From Planctomycetota bacterium (lineage in GTDB: Bacteria > Planctomycetota > Planctomycetia > Pirellulales > Pirellulaceae), in contig CAUJKE010000094.1 of assembly GCA_963205385.1 (NCBI GenBank), positions 1 through 37,950 of the forward strand: a DNA stretch of 37,950 nt, read 5' to 3'. Shown in pieces: positions 1 to 7,493 of this stretch. A program made the translations under genes and the position numbers. Below the pieces are notes generated by a model that did no database searches, had not been told where the DNA came from, and saw only the letters and a list, made by a program, of their open reading frames with translations. Each line of letters opens with the position of its first letter. Within the stretch, counting starts at the first letter, position 1.

Positions 1-136
1 CTTTCAGGTATTCCATTGGTTCGACGCGGCTATCGCTCAGCACGGCCTGCGCCCAGGCTTGCAGCGTCTCCGCAGGCTGCGGGGGCGTCTCGAGGGTTGA
101 GCTTTCGTCGATCAGGGGCTCGGTTGGGTTAAGCAT
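1..136 (-). CDS. Partial hypothetical protein (N-terminal 45 residues)
   Basis: A minus-strand reading frame starts at ATG 136-134 and stays open to the left edge, so only the first 45 residues are visible. They begin MLNPTEPLIDESSTLETPPQ and continue through a Pro/Glu/Thr-rich stretch to an EPMEYLK segment at the edge. A GGAG Shine-Dalgarno lies 6-7 bases upstream of the ATG, which is the main evidence for a real start. There is no signal peptide. I do not recognise the family. The acidic, Pro-rich start looks like a disordered N-terminus of a small cytoplasmic protein. It is divergently oriented to the redoxin gene at 662. Confidence 0.6.
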   Translation of the reverse strand, partial: MLNPTEPLIDESSTLETPPQPAETLQAWAQAVLSDSRVEPMEYLK

Positions 137-661
137 GGCAAACTCCGCGAAATGGGCAGGCTGCTAAATTCGCAGCCCGATAAAAAACCCGTGACCCTTC
201 ATCGTATCTGGCGGCTCAGCAGACGGCAAGCAAACAGGCGTTGCTCGCAACGGGCGTTTCTCGCGCCCGCGGTTGAACAAAGGCGCAGGCTGGCCTTTGT
301 TTAGCGTGAGCAGAGACGTTTCCCCAAGGTGCGTAACCGAACTTTTTCAGTAATTCATCGTGACTTCTGCATGTTTTCGACTTATTTCGCTTCCAGCGAG
401 GCGCCGTCCCCGCCAAAGCTTGACTCGCGCGGTAGGGTTCCTAGAATGAACCTCGATTGTGGACGCCCCAGATATCCTCCAGGTGTAACTAGCGCCGGCT
501 CGCATGATTGAAACCCTCAACAGGCTCCTCCCGCCGCTAACGTGCCCATCACAGCACGGCTAGATTTGATGGCGTGGGCCAAGAACTATGCTCTCTCGTG
601 CTGCCCACGGTGGTTCAGCATGTTTTCGATTTTGTCCGTTACTTTGTTTAAGGAGAAGCTA
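137..661. other. Divergent intergenic region with a cluster of three hairpins
   Basis: I see no credible gene in these 525 bases: the short open frames lack SD sites and coding character. Three inverted repeats lie almost back to back: CGTTG/CAACG (239-243 with 248-252), GGGCG/CGCCC (252-256 with 264-268) and a perfect 9-bp AACAAAGGC/GCCTTTGTT (276-284 with 293-301). No long T-run follows on either strand. They could belong to a leader or small RNA of the left-edge gene or be protein-binding sites. The promoter of the redoxin gene should lie near the right end, but I cannot point to a convincing -35/-10 pair. Confidence 0.4.
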
Positions 662-1246
662 ATGGTTCGCAAGTTTGCGATGCTGCTGGCTGTAGCGCTC
701 GTGGCAATGACTTTCTCGGCGGCCGATGCAGGCGTGAAGGTCGGAGACCAGGCGCCTGACATCAAGGGCGTGCCGACGACCGATGGCAAACAGGTCAATC
801 TGGACGACGCCAAAGACGCCAAGGCGATTGTGGTGTGTTTCACCTGCAATGAATGCCCGGTGGCCAAGGCCTACGAAGATCGTTTCATCGGGTTCACCAA
901 GAAGTACGCCGACAAAGGCGTGAAGTTCATCGCGATCAACGTCAATGCTCGCGAAGACTTGGACGCGATGAAGCAACGCGCGGAAGAAAAAGGCCTGAAC
1001 TATCCGTACGCGTACGAAGCGAGCGGCGCTTCGGCGGTTGCCTATGGAGCGAAAGTCACGCCGCACATCTTCGTGCTCGATGGCGATCGCAAGGTGGCTT
1101 ACATGGGCGCGTTTGACGACAATCAGAATCCCGACAGGGTCGGCAAGGCGTACGTCGCCGATGCGGTGGACGCGATTCTGGCCGGCGAGTCGGTTCCGGT
1201 CACCCAAACCCGTCCCGTCGGCTGTGGCATTCAAATCAGAAAGTAG
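662..1246 (+). CDS. Secreted thioredoxin-fold (AhpC/TSA redoxin) protein
   Basis: A 194-aa redoxin. ATG 662 was chosen because AAGGAG sits about 6 bases upstream and the translation then opens with a clean signal peptide (residues 1 to about 23, ending SAADA); the longer frame from 542 has no signal or SD. The mature part is a peroxiredoxin/TlpA-like thioredoxin fold: CNEC at residues 62-65 is the CxxC redox pair and TPHIFVLD (133-140) carries the cis-Pro characteristic of the fold. A third Cys lies near the C-terminus (PVGCGIQ, about 188), recurrent in planctomycete proteins of this type as far as I recall. Location is periplasmic or cell-envelope by the signal peptide. The likely role is thiol-disulfide exchange or peroxide handling; the substrate cannot be told. 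A strong terminator follows, so it is probably monocistronic. Confidence 0.88.
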   Translation: MVRKFAMLLAVALVAMTFSAADAGVKVGDQAPDIKGVPTTDGKQVNLDDAKDAKAIVVCFTCNECPVAKAYEDRFIGFTKKYADKGVKFIAINVNAREDLDAMKQRAEEKGLNYPYAYEASGASAVAYGAKVTPHIFVLDGDRKVAYMGAFDDNQNPDRVGKAYVADAVDAILAGESVPVTQTRPVGCGIQIRK

Positions 1247-1272
1247 CCCTAGCGGTTGACGAAACTCCCCTT

Positions 1273-1310
1273 GCCGCTGGCGCGCCGTGCCACACGCGCC
1301 AGCGGTTTTT
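1273..1310 (+). terminator. Intrinsic terminator of the redoxin gene
   Basis: Perfect 11-bp stem CCGCTGGCGCG (1274-1284) with CGCGCCAGCGG (1295-1305), 10-nt loop, then TTTTT at 1306-1310. It lies 27 bases after the redoxin stop codon and just before the SD of the next gene, so the two thioredoxin-fold genes are probably transcribed separately or only by readthrough. Confidence 0.88.
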
Positions 1311-1335
1311 CATGGCCTGACGTGTGAGGATCGAA

Positions 1336-1827
1336 ATGGCGGCTTATTGGCGAGCGGCGTTGTTGTGCTTGATGGTTTGCGTCGCGGGCTGCGAGACCGG
1401 CGGAACGGCGACGCCCGTCATTGGCGATGCGACCGACTTGAACTGGATGATTGCCGAGCAGCGGGGCAAAGTCGTGCTGGTCGATTTCTGGGCGACATGG
1501 TGCACGCCTTGCGTGGAAGGCTTTCCGCACACCGTGGGCCTCGCGAATAAATACCGCGGCCAAGGGCTCGCCGCCATCTCGGTGTCGCTCGACGATCCCG
1601 CGGATTTCGTCAAGGTGAACCGCTTTCTGGTCACCCAAAAGGCGAACTTTCCGCACCTCATCAGCAAATATGGCGGCGGCACCGATTCCATGGATGCTTT
1701 TGAACTCGACGCCGCCGTCCCCCACTATCGGCTCTACGACCGGGCCGGCAAGTTGCGGTACCAATGGAACGGCATGCCGGACGATCTCGAAGAGAAGGTC
1801 GAGGAACTGCTCGCGGAACAACCGTAG
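1336..1827 (+). CDS. TlpA-like thioredoxin lipoprotein
   Basis: A 163-aa membrane-anchored thioredoxin of the TlpA/ResA type. ATG 1336 has GAGGA six bases upstream; the in-frame GTG at 1324 has none. A short hydrophobic signal ends in the lipobox VAGC with Cys19 as lipidation site. The thioredoxin active site WCTPC lies at residues 55-59, preceded by VVLVDFWAT, and the cis-Pro loop is VPH at 128-130. The family reduces disulfides outside the cytoplasm, often for cytochrome c maturation or protein repair. The cytochrome c-containing operon elsewhere in this window gives such an enzyme plausible clients, but that link is inference. The start of the next transcription unit (promoter at 1882) follows directly. 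Confidence 0.9.
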   Translation: MAAYWRAALLCLMVCVAGCETGGTATPVIGDATDLNWMIAEQRGKVVLVDFWATWCTPCVEGFPHTVGLANKYRGQGLAAISVSLDDPADFVKVNRFLVTQKANFPHLISKYGGGTDSMDAFELDAAVPHYRLYDRAGKLRYQWNGMPDDLEEKVEELLAEQP

Positions 1828-1881
1828 GACGCGGTTCGCCTGCGTTCCGCCCAGGGCGAGTCAACTGCCCGCTTCGCGACG

Positions 1882-1911
1882 TTGACACCCCGCCGCCTTG
1901 CTGCATAAAAT
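1882..1911 (+). promoter_or_regulatory. Sigma70-type promoter of the argBDF cluster
   Basis: A perfect TTGACA -35 (1882-1887), 18-bp spacer and TAAAAT -10 (1906-1911, five of six matches). Transcription would start near 1918, giving a leader of about 64 bases to the argB start at 1982. This is one of the best promoter matches in the window and sits exactly where the arginine cluster needs one. I see no clear ARG-box-like palindrome over it. Confidence 0.75.
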
Positions 1912-1981
1912 GCGTGGTTTCCCTGGCAGCTTTGGGTCTGCGTAGGGCGGTTTGCGTGTTCCTACGCGGGAGACTGCTGCG

Positions 1982-2872
1982 TTGCTAGAAGCGATCCAAA
2001 AGGCCGATACGCTCATCGAAGCGCTCGGCTGGATTCGACGTTTTCGTGACAAGGTCACGGTCATCAAGCTCGGCGGCAGCGTGATGGAGGATGAGAATGC
2101 GCTGCGGCACGTGCTCGTCGACATCGTCTTCATGGAAACCGTCGGCATGCGGCCCGTCGTGGTGCATGGCGGCGGCGCGGCCATCAGCCGCGCGCTGGAC
2201 AAGGCCGGTATCCAGCCCCGTTTCATTCAAGGCCGGCGCTTCACGGACGACGCCACGTTGAAGATTGTGGAAGAGGTTCTCGCCTACGAAACCAACGAAG
2301 GCCTGGCACGGCAGATCGAAGAACTCGGCGGCCGCGCGATGAACCTCAACTTTCGCAGCACCAATGTGCTCTTTGGCGAGCGAATCTCGCTCCCCGGCGC
2401 CAACGGCGCGGCCATTGATTTGGGGCACGTCGGCAAGGTCACGCGCGTCGACCGGGGCGTGATCGAGAACCTCTGCTACGCTGGACAGGTGCCGGTGATT
2501 CCCTCCATGGCGATCGACGAGCAGACCGGCGGCAAGTTGAATGTCAACGCGGATACTGCCGCCACCGCCGTGGCCCAAGCGCTGGGCGCCGAAAAGCTGA
2601 TGTACATGAGCGATGTCAATGGCGTGCGCCGCGACAAGAACGATCCCCACAGTATCATTCACTCCCTCACCGCTCGCCAGGCCCGCGAGTTGATCGAAAA
2701 CGGCTCTGTGGAAGGGGGCATGATCCCCAAGATCGAGGCCTGCCTGGAAACGCTCGCGCGCGGCGTGCGCAAGGTGCATATTATCGACGGCCGAGTGCGG
2801 CATTCGTTGCTGTTGGAAATCTACACGACCCAAGGCGTCGGCACGGAAATCGTGTGCGATGCGTCAACTTAG
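1982..2872 (+). CDS. argB: Acetylglutamate kinase (NAGK)
   Basis: Phosphorylates N-acetylglutamate with ATP, the second step of arginine synthesis, in the cytoplasm. The 296-aa product has the amino acid kinase nucleotide-binding KLGGS (29-33) and the substrate loop HGGG (62-65), plus a NVNAD segment and YMSDVNGV, all typical of ArgB. I chose the TTG at 1982, nine bases after GGGAG (1968-1972); it gives the family's usual length. A TTG at 1952 would add ten residues but has a poor SD. The N-terminal segment ([17 protein letters not shown]) matches the extra N-terminal helix found in hexameric, arginine-inhibited NAGKs, so feedback inhibition is likely (inference from family knowledge). First gene of argB-argD-argF. 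Confidence 0.95.
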   Translation: MLEAIQKADTLIEALGWIRRFRDKVTVIKLGGSVMEDENALRHVLVDIVFMETVGMRPVVVHGGGAAISRALDKAGIQPRFIQGRRFTDDATLKIVEEVLAYETNEGLARQIEELGGRAMNLNFRSTNVLFGERISLPGANGAAIDLGHVGKVTRVDRGVIENLCYAGQVPVIPSMAIDEQTGGKLNVNADTAATAVAQALGAEKLMYMSDVNGVRRDKNDPHSIIHSLTARQARELIENGSVEGGMIPKIEACLETLARGVRKVHIIDGRVRHSLLLEIYTTQGVGTEIVCDAST

Positions 2873-2991
2873 TTCGCAGGCCCAGCGGGGCGATGTCCTC
2901 GTCGCTCGCGCCGAACCTTTTGCTCACTCAGGTGTCTGACCAGTTTCTTCCCCGACTCCCTTCATCTTCCCTTCGCCGCAGGAGCCCTGCT

Positions 2992-4194
2992 GTGTCCACT
3001 GCCACCGGTTTGAGTTCGCCAGAGACCGTCGAGCTGTTTAAGAAATACGTCATCGGCAACTACAACCGTTACCCCGTGAATCTCGTGCGCGGGGAAGGGT
3101 CGCACGTGTGGGACAGCGAAGGCCACCGCTATCTCGATTTGTTCGTCGGCTGGGGCTGCAATTTGCTGGGGCATTGCCCGCCGCACGTCGTACAAGCCGT
3201 GCAAGAACAGGTCGCCACGCTGATTCACGCCCCCAACACCTGGCACATGGACGTCCAAGGCCGCTGGGCCCAGATGCTCAGCGAGCGCAGCTTTGGCGGA
3301 CAGGCCTTCTTCTGCAATAGCGGCACGGAAGCCAACGAAGCCGCGATCAAACTCGCTCGCCTGCATGCTGGCCAGGGGCGATACAAGATCATTACGTTTG
3401 AAGGGGGCTTTCACGGGCGAACCATGGGGTCGCTCTCCGCCACCGCGCAGCCGAAGTATCACGACGGCGTCGAGCCAATGCTCGCCGGCTTCACCTACGC
3501 TCCCTATGGCGACCTGGCCGCCGTCGAGTCCCTTGTGGATGATGAAACAGCCGCCATCATGATCGAGCCGATCCAAGGCGAAGGGGGCGTGCGGATCCCG
3601 CCGCCGGGATTCTTGGAAGGCTTGCGGAAGATTGCGGACGCGAAAGGCTTGTTGCTGATTTTTGATGAAGTCCAAACCGGCTGCGGACGAACCGGCGAGT
3701 GGTTTGGCTATCAATACTTCAAGGTTACGCCGGACGTGATGACGCTCGCCAAGGCGCTCTGCGGCGGTCTGGCTGGCGGCGCGCTGTTGGCCAGGCCGGA
3801 AATCGCCAAGAGTTTGCGTCCCGGTATGCACGCGGCCACCTTCGGCGGCAACCCCATCGCCGCGCGAGCAGGCATTGCGACGCTGGAAATGATCGAGCGG
3901 GATAATCTCTTGAATCATGCCAGGCAACTGGGCGCCTTCTTTGAACAACGCTTCACCGGACTCGCCCAGGAATGTTCGCTCATCAAAGAAGTCCGCGTCT
4001 CTGGCGTGATGATCGGCATCGAACTTGCCGTCGAGGGTGCGCCGGTGGTGCAGCAATGTCTCGACCGCCGATTGCTCATTAATTGCACACATGGCACGGT
4101 CATTCGACTGCTCCCCGCGATGAACTTGTCGCTGGAGCAGGCGGAAGAAGGCGCCGAGATTCTGGCCGGCGTGCTGCGTCAACAAGCTGGCTAG
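2992..4194 (+). CDS. argD: Acetylornithine aminotransferase
   Basis: PLP-dependent class III aminotransferase converting N-acetylglutamate semialdehyde to N-acetylornithine with glutamate as amino donor. The GTG at 2992 is seven bases after GGAG (2981-2984) and gives 400 aa, the normal ArgD length; the longer frame from 2854 would overlap argB and add a non-conserved Ser/Arg-rich tail. Visible motifs are the SGTEANEAAIK phosphate-binding region (110-120), GGFHGRT (138-144), the cofactor aspartate in FDEVQTG (224-230) and the Schiff-base lysine in LAKAL (Lys254). It lies between argB and argF on the same strand and presumably in the same transcript. A role in lysine synthesis as N-succinyl-DAP aminotransferase is also possible for ArgD enzymes. 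Confidence 0.95.
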   Translation: MSTATGLSSPETVELFKKYVIGNYNRYPVNLVRGEGSHVWDSEGHRYLDLFVGWGCNLLGHCPPHVVQAVQEQVATLIHAPNTWHMDVQGRWAQMLSERSFGGQAFFCNSGTEANEAAIKLARLHAGQGRYKIITFEGGFHGRTMGSLSATAQPKYHDGVEPMLAGFTYAPYGDLAAVESLVDDETAAIMIEPIQGEGGVRIPPPGFLEGLRKIADAKGLLLIFDEVQTGCGRTGEWFGYQYFKVTPDVMTLAKALCGGLAGGALLARPEIAKSLRPGMHAATFGGNPIAARAGIATLEMIERDNLLNHARQLGAFFEQRFTGLAQECSLIKEVRVSGVMIGIELAVEGAPVVQQCLDRRLLINCTHGTVIRLLPAMNLSLEQAEEGAEILAGVLRQQAG

Positions 4195-4219
4195 TGGGAG
4201 CCACGGTCGTACTTTTCAA

Positions 4220-4236
4220 GCGTCCGTCGCGGACGC
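4220..4236 (+). repeat. Intercistronic hairpin between argD and argF
   Basis: Perfect 7-bp stem GCGTCCG / CGGACGC with the three-base loop TCG, lying 25 bases after the argD stop and 36 before argF. No T-run follows, so it is not a standard terminator. It may stabilise mRNA or tune argF expression. Confidence 0.5.
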
Positions 4237-4272
4237 GATCGCTACTAGTTCTTGTGAAGGAGGTCGCCTGAT

Positions 4273-5184
4273 ATGCGACATATCCTCTCGATATTCGATT
4301 TGACCGCCGCCGAAATCAAAGAGATCTTTGCCACGACGCAGGTTCTCAAAACCAAGCTGAAGCAAGGTGTGCGCGAACCGATTTTGGCCGGTCACGTCGC
4401 CGCGCTCTTGTTTGAAAAGCCCTCGCTCCGCACGCGCGTCAGCTTTGAAACAGGCATGGTGCAACTGGGCGGCGGCAGTTTATTCTTGGGCGAGGATGTC
4501 GGCTGGGGGCAGCGCGAGTGCGCAGCCGATTTCGCGCGCGTCATCAGCGAATATGTGGATGTCGTCGTGTGTCGCGCTAAATCGCACGCGACGGTCGTCG
4601 AGTTGGCGCAGTATGCGACCTGCTCCGTCATCAACGGCCTGACCGATACGGATCACCCCTGCCAAGCGCTGGCGGACTTGTTCACGCTCCAGGAACTTCA
4701 CGGCCCACTCGCGGGAAAGAAGGTCGCGTTCGTCGGCGATGCGAACAATGTCGCCCGCAGCTTAGCGCAGGCTTGCGCGCGGCTCGAGGTCGAGTTCGCC
4801 TTGGCGGCGCCGCTGGGCTACCAGTTTGAGAACTCGTTCGTGAAGCAACTCACGGCCGCCGCGCCGCAGGTCAAGTTCACGCAAACCACCGACGCGGCCG
4901 CCGCGGTCCGCGACGCCATTTGCGTTTATACCGATGTGTGGGCCAGCATGGGTCAGGAGCAGGAAAAGTCGCAGCGTTCGAAAGCGTTCGCGCCGTATCA
5001 AGTCAACGCCGCCTTGATGCAACATGCTCCCGCGAACACCTCCTTCCTGCACTGCCTGCCGGCGCGGCGCGGCGAGGAAGTCACCGATGACGTGATCGAC
5101 GGCGCCACGAGCGCCGTCGTCCAACAAGCCGGCAATCGCCTGCATGTGCAGAAGGGCCTATTGGCGTGGTTGTTGAAAGGGTGA
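4273..5184 (+). CDS. argF: Ornithine carbamoyltransferase
   Basis: Makes citrulline from ornithine and carbamoyl phosphate. The 303-aa protein has the carbamoyl-phosphate loop as SLRTR (51-55; most family members have STRTR), DHPCQALADL (127-136), the ornithine-specific SMG loop in DVWASMG (221-227) and the catalytic HCLPARRGEE (260-269). The SMG loop argues for a true ornithine enzyme rather than an acetylornithine or aspartate transcarbamylase. ATG 4273 has a strong AAGGAGG nine bases upstream. It is the third gene of the arginine cluster; argG, argH and argC/argJ are not in this window. It is separated from argD by a hairpin, and a second hairpin begins one base after its stop codon. Confidence 0.95.
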   Translation: MRHILSIFDLTAAEIKEIFATTQVLKTKLKQGVREPILAGHVAALLFEKPSLRTRVSFETGMVQLGGGSLFLGEDVGWGQRECAADFARVISEYVDVVVCRAKSHATVVELAQYATCSVINGLTDTDHPCQALADLFTLQELHGPLAGKKVAFVGDANNVARSLAQACARLEVEFALAAPLGYQFENSFVKQLTAAAPQVKFTQTTDAAAAVRDAICVYTDVWASMGQEQEKSQRSKAFAPYQVNAALMQHAPANTSFLHCLPARRGEEVTDDVIDGATSAVVQQAGNRLHVQKGLLAWLLKG

Positions 5185-5201
5185 CGGCTCGTGCCGAGCC
5201 G
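5185..5201 (+). repeat. Hairpin immediately after argF stop codon
   Basis: Perfect 7-bp stem CGGCTCG / CGAGCCG with a three-base loop, beginning directly after the TGA. No T-run follows, so at best it is a weak terminator or an attenuating structure before rph. It has the same geometry (7-bp stem, 3-nt loop) as the argD-argF hairpin but a different sequence. Confidence 0.5.
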
Positions 5202-5255
5202 GAAAGTCGGATTTCACAATAATTTGCCCCGCACTCTCGCCTCCTACGCTGACAA

Positions 5256-5978
5256 ATGTCGAATCGCCCTGCCCATCAACTCCGCCCTATCAAGATCAAA
5301 CGCCATTACACCCGCCCCTCGCCGGGGAGTGTGCTCTATCAGTCAGGCGGGACGACCGTGCTCTGCACGGCGAGCGTCGCCAAGGATGTGCCGCCGTGGA
5401 TGAAAGGCCAGGGGCGCGGTTGGATTACGGCGGAATACAACATGCTGCCGGGGAGCACCAGCCCGCGCAAGCAGCGCGAGCGTGGCGGCAAAGTGGATGG
5501 GCGGACCACCGAGATTCAGCGCTTGATTGGACGTAGCCTGCGCGCGATCGTCGATCTCGACCAGCTCGGCGAGCGCTCGCTGACGGTCGATTGCGACGTG
5601 CTCGAAGCCGATGGCGGCACGCGGACCGCGAGCATCACGGGAGCGTTCATTGCCCTGGTCGATGCCCTGCGGAGCGTGCAGAAAGAACTGCCGGACCCCA
5701 AACGCCTGCCGCTAACCGACAGCATCGCCGCCATTAGCGTCGGCATCGTCAACGGCCAGCCGACCCTCGATTTGGACTACGCCCAGGACTTCGCCGCCGC
5801 GGTCGATATGAACATCGTGATGACGGGAAACGGCCGGTTTGTCGAAATTCAAGGAACCGGAGAAGAAGCCACCTTCAGCGACAGCCAGCTGGCCGCGATG
5901 CTGAAGCTGGCCAAATCAGGCATCGCACAGCTCAAGGAAATCCAGCACCAGGCGCTGGGGAAGGCCTGGCCGTTTTAA
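5256..5978 (+). CDS. rph: Ribonuclease PH
   Basis: Phosphorolytic 3'-5' exoribonuclease that trims tRNA 3' ends, forming a hexameric ring in the cytoplasm. The 240-aa product shows the family signature from [11 protein letters not shown] through [23 protein letters not shown] and [14 protein letters not shown], and the later [18 protein letters not shown] segment. ATG 5256 is the only possible start nearby because an in-frame TGA lies two codons upstream; no SD is visible. The N-terminus is slightly short and lacks the DGR usually found before DQLRP. It is 71 bases after argF and may be cotranscribed with the arginine genes. A strong hairpin ends the unit. Confidence 0.95.
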   Translation: MSNRPAHQLRPIKIKRHYTRPSPGSVLYQSGGTTVLCTASVAKDVPPWMKGQGRGWITAEYNMLPGSTSPRKQRERGGKVDGRTTEIQRLIGRSLRAIVDLDQLGERSLTVDCDVLEADGGTRTASITGAFIALVDALRSVQKELPDPKRLPLTDSIAAISVGIVNGQPTLDLDYAQDFAAAVDMNIVMTGNGRFVEIQGTGEEATFSDSQLAAMLKLAKSGIAQLKEIQHQALGKAWPF

Positions 5979-6006
5979 GCACGGCGCGAAAGCCGCATTG
6001 CCCAAC

Positions 6007-6042
6007 ACGAACGCCCTCGAGGAATTCCCCGAGGGCGTTCGT
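6007..6042. terminator. Hairpin between convergent rph and Cys-rich gene (likely bidirectional terminator)
   Basis: Perfect 13-bp stem ACGAACGCCCTCG (6007-6019) with CGAGGGCGTTCGT (6030-6042) and a 10-nt loop. It lies 28 bases after the rph stop and 76 after the stop of the convergent Cys-rich gene. T-runs are weak on both strands, so termination efficiency is uncertain, but position and stem strength support a shared terminator. Confidence 0.7.
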
Positions 6043-6118
6043 TGGCGTCTCAAGGGACGTGCGAGACGCGGCGCGTCGACTGACGGGCATCTCGAGCACG
6101 TCGACCTTCTCAACCTTC

Positions 6119-6610
6119 TTACAGACCACAACCGCAGCTAGGAGCGGCAACTTCGCAACCGCAGGTCGGAGCGCAGCACTTCGGCTTGCAGCAACGCGAC
6201 TTGAGGTGGCTGAACAGGCTGCAGCGCTTTGGCTTGCAGCACGAACCGCACGACGATTCGCAACCGCAGCTCGGAGCGGCGTCACAGCCACAGCTCGGAG
6301 CAACGTCCACGCCGCAGCTAGGACCAACGTCCACGCCACAGGTCGGAGCGGCGGCGCAGCAGCTCGACTCGCAACGCGGCTTGCAGCAACGCGACTTCCA
6401 GTGGCCGAACAGGCTGCCGCAACGCTTCGGCTTGCAGCACGAATCACAGGACGACTCGCAGCCACAGCTAGGTGCGGCGTCACAACAGGACGGACCGGCA
6501 TCGCAGCCGCAGCTGCCGCCGAACAGAGTGAACGCTTGCGCATCATTGGCGCCAGCGAACACGAACAAGGCGGCCACCAAGGCGGCGGCCATCAGAAATC
6601 GACTCTTCAT
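6119..6610 (-). CDS. Secreted cysteine-rich repeat protein
   Basis: A 163-aa protein I cannot assign to a named family. It has a clear signal peptide (residues 1 to about 26, ending NDAQA) and a mature part of about 137 residues holding all 33 cysteines, many as CC or CGC. The body contains two copies of a unit of the form APSCGCESSC-x-SCCKPKRC followed by SLF-x-H-x-KSRCCKP, separated by a Val/Asp/Cys linker (GVDVGPSCGVDVAPSC). The Cys-Lys-Arg content suggests disulfide-crosslinked wall material or metal binding, both inference. The start is supported by GAGGAG eight bases upstream. Planctomycete walls are known to be rich in cystine-containing protein, which makes an envelope role attractive. 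It is convergent with rph, with a hairpin between. Confidence 0.85.
   Translation of the reverse strand: MKSRFLMAAALVAALFVFAGANDAQAFTLFGGSCGCDAGPSCCDAAPSCGCESSCDSCCKPKRCGSLFGHWKSRCCKPRCESSCCAAAPTCGVDVGPSCGVDVAPSCGCDAAPSCGCESSCGSCCKPKRCSLFSHLKSRCCKPKCCAPTCGCEVAAPSCGCGL
6185..6484. repeat. Direct duplication inside the Cys-rich gene
   Basis: Two copies of an about 100-base unit, 6185-6286 and 6380-6484, offset by 195 bases and similar at the DNA level (both start CTTGCAGCAACGCGACTT and end GCGGCGTCACA). They encode the two Cys-rich protein units, so the gene grew by internal duplication. A shorter GGA(C/G)C-(A/G)-ACGTCCACGCC(A/G)CAG-type repeat lies between them at about 6297-6340. Confidence 0.85.
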
Positions 6611-7074
6611 GGGGAGGGCTCCTCAATCCACTAAGATCTAGGGGTAACAGTGGTTCCCCGCACGGCTCCGACGGTCCCGACGGGTTTTCGGAGGGGTGTC
6701 GGCAACGCAGTCACGGAATGCTCGCGCGGGACCAGCAAAATGCTGGCTCTCGTCACCACGTCGTATCGTCCCCGCCGATTGCGCACCTTAACCAGAGCAC
6801 AAGCCCTTGCCAGAATTCCTGACTTACGCAGGTGGACCGCCATGAATTTCACGAGGACAGCGACCTTAACGATTGCGCGGACATGACCGATCGGAGCGGT
6901 TGTAAGTAATATGTTCTTTGCTCACCATCTCGCTCACCATCCGCACGAGGCGGATGGGGTCGTGGTTCTTTGGCCTGACCTACCTACTCCGCGCGTGGCG
7001 CGATTGTGACGTAAGGTTTCTTCACGACGCACTGTGGGGCAAATCGCGACGTTTGTTACAAGGGGCAAGGTTTG
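6611..7074. other. Divergent intergenic region with two small hairpins
   Basis: No gene is supported here; it must hold the promoters of the Cys-rich gene (minus) and the Hpt gene (plus). Two perfect inverted repeats are visible: CCAGCA-aaa-TGCTGG (6732-6746) and CCATCCGC-acgag-GCGGATGG (6937-6957). The second overlaps a repeated CTCACCATC and lies 118 bases before the Hpt start. Neither has a T-run. Their role is unknown. Confidence 0.4.
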
Positions 7075-7413
7075 ATGTTGATGCCAGGCGTGGAAACCGA
7101 GTTTTTGTATTCCAGTCTCGCCGGCGATCCGGACTTGGGCGAAATCGTGGACTTGTTTGTCGACGAAATGCCGGGGCGGGTAGCGAAACTCGCCGCTTGC
7201 TTGAGCAGCGGTGATTGGGAGCAACTTGGTCGTTTTGCCCATCAAATGAAAGGGGCGTGCGGCAGCTACGGCTTCCATCAACTGACGTCGACGGCGGCGC
7301 GGCTCGAGCAAGCGGCGCGGCATGAACCAGAAGAAGCCGCGATCCGTGAGGCGGTTGAAGAACTCGTGGCGCTCTGCCAAAAAGTGCGCACCGGGGTGGG
7401 CTGCCAAGGATAA
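7075..7413 (+). CDS. Orphan Hpt (histidine phosphotransfer) domain protein
   Basis: A 112-aa single-domain phosphorelay protein. The helix FAHQMKGACGSYGF carries the phospho-accepting His56 in the family pattern HxxKG, and the remainder is the expected helical bundle. Hpt proteins shuttle phosphate between receiver domains of hybrid kinases and response regulators in the cytoplasm. No kinase or regulator lies nearby, so its partners are elsewhere. The start is ambiguous: TTG 7072, ATG 7075 and ATG 7081 lie together, and AGGGG (7061-7065) best fits ATG 7075. The next gene begins 80 bases later and is functionally unrelated as far as can be seen. Confidence 0.85.
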   Translation: MLMPGVETEFLYSSLAGDPDLGEIVDLFVDEMPGRVAKLAACLSSGDWEQLGRFAHQMKGACGSYGFHQLTSTAARLEQAARHEPEEAAIREAVEELVALCQKVRTGVGCQG

Positions 7414-7493
7414 CGTCTTGTCGCGGGGCCGCGCACCGTGGATAACAGGGCCACCGCCTTCCTGTTCCTACTCTGCCGCAACTGGTTCCGCCG

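Noticed and set aside
2962..4185. 407-codon minus-strand frame opposite argD
   Set aside because: The plus strand encodes a full ArgD with all motifs; the antisense frame has no family features.
4207..4218. TCGTACTTTTCA shared with 16143-16154, both intergenic
   Set aside because: Many 12-base matches are expected by chance in a window of this size; two copies without longer similarity are not a repeat family.
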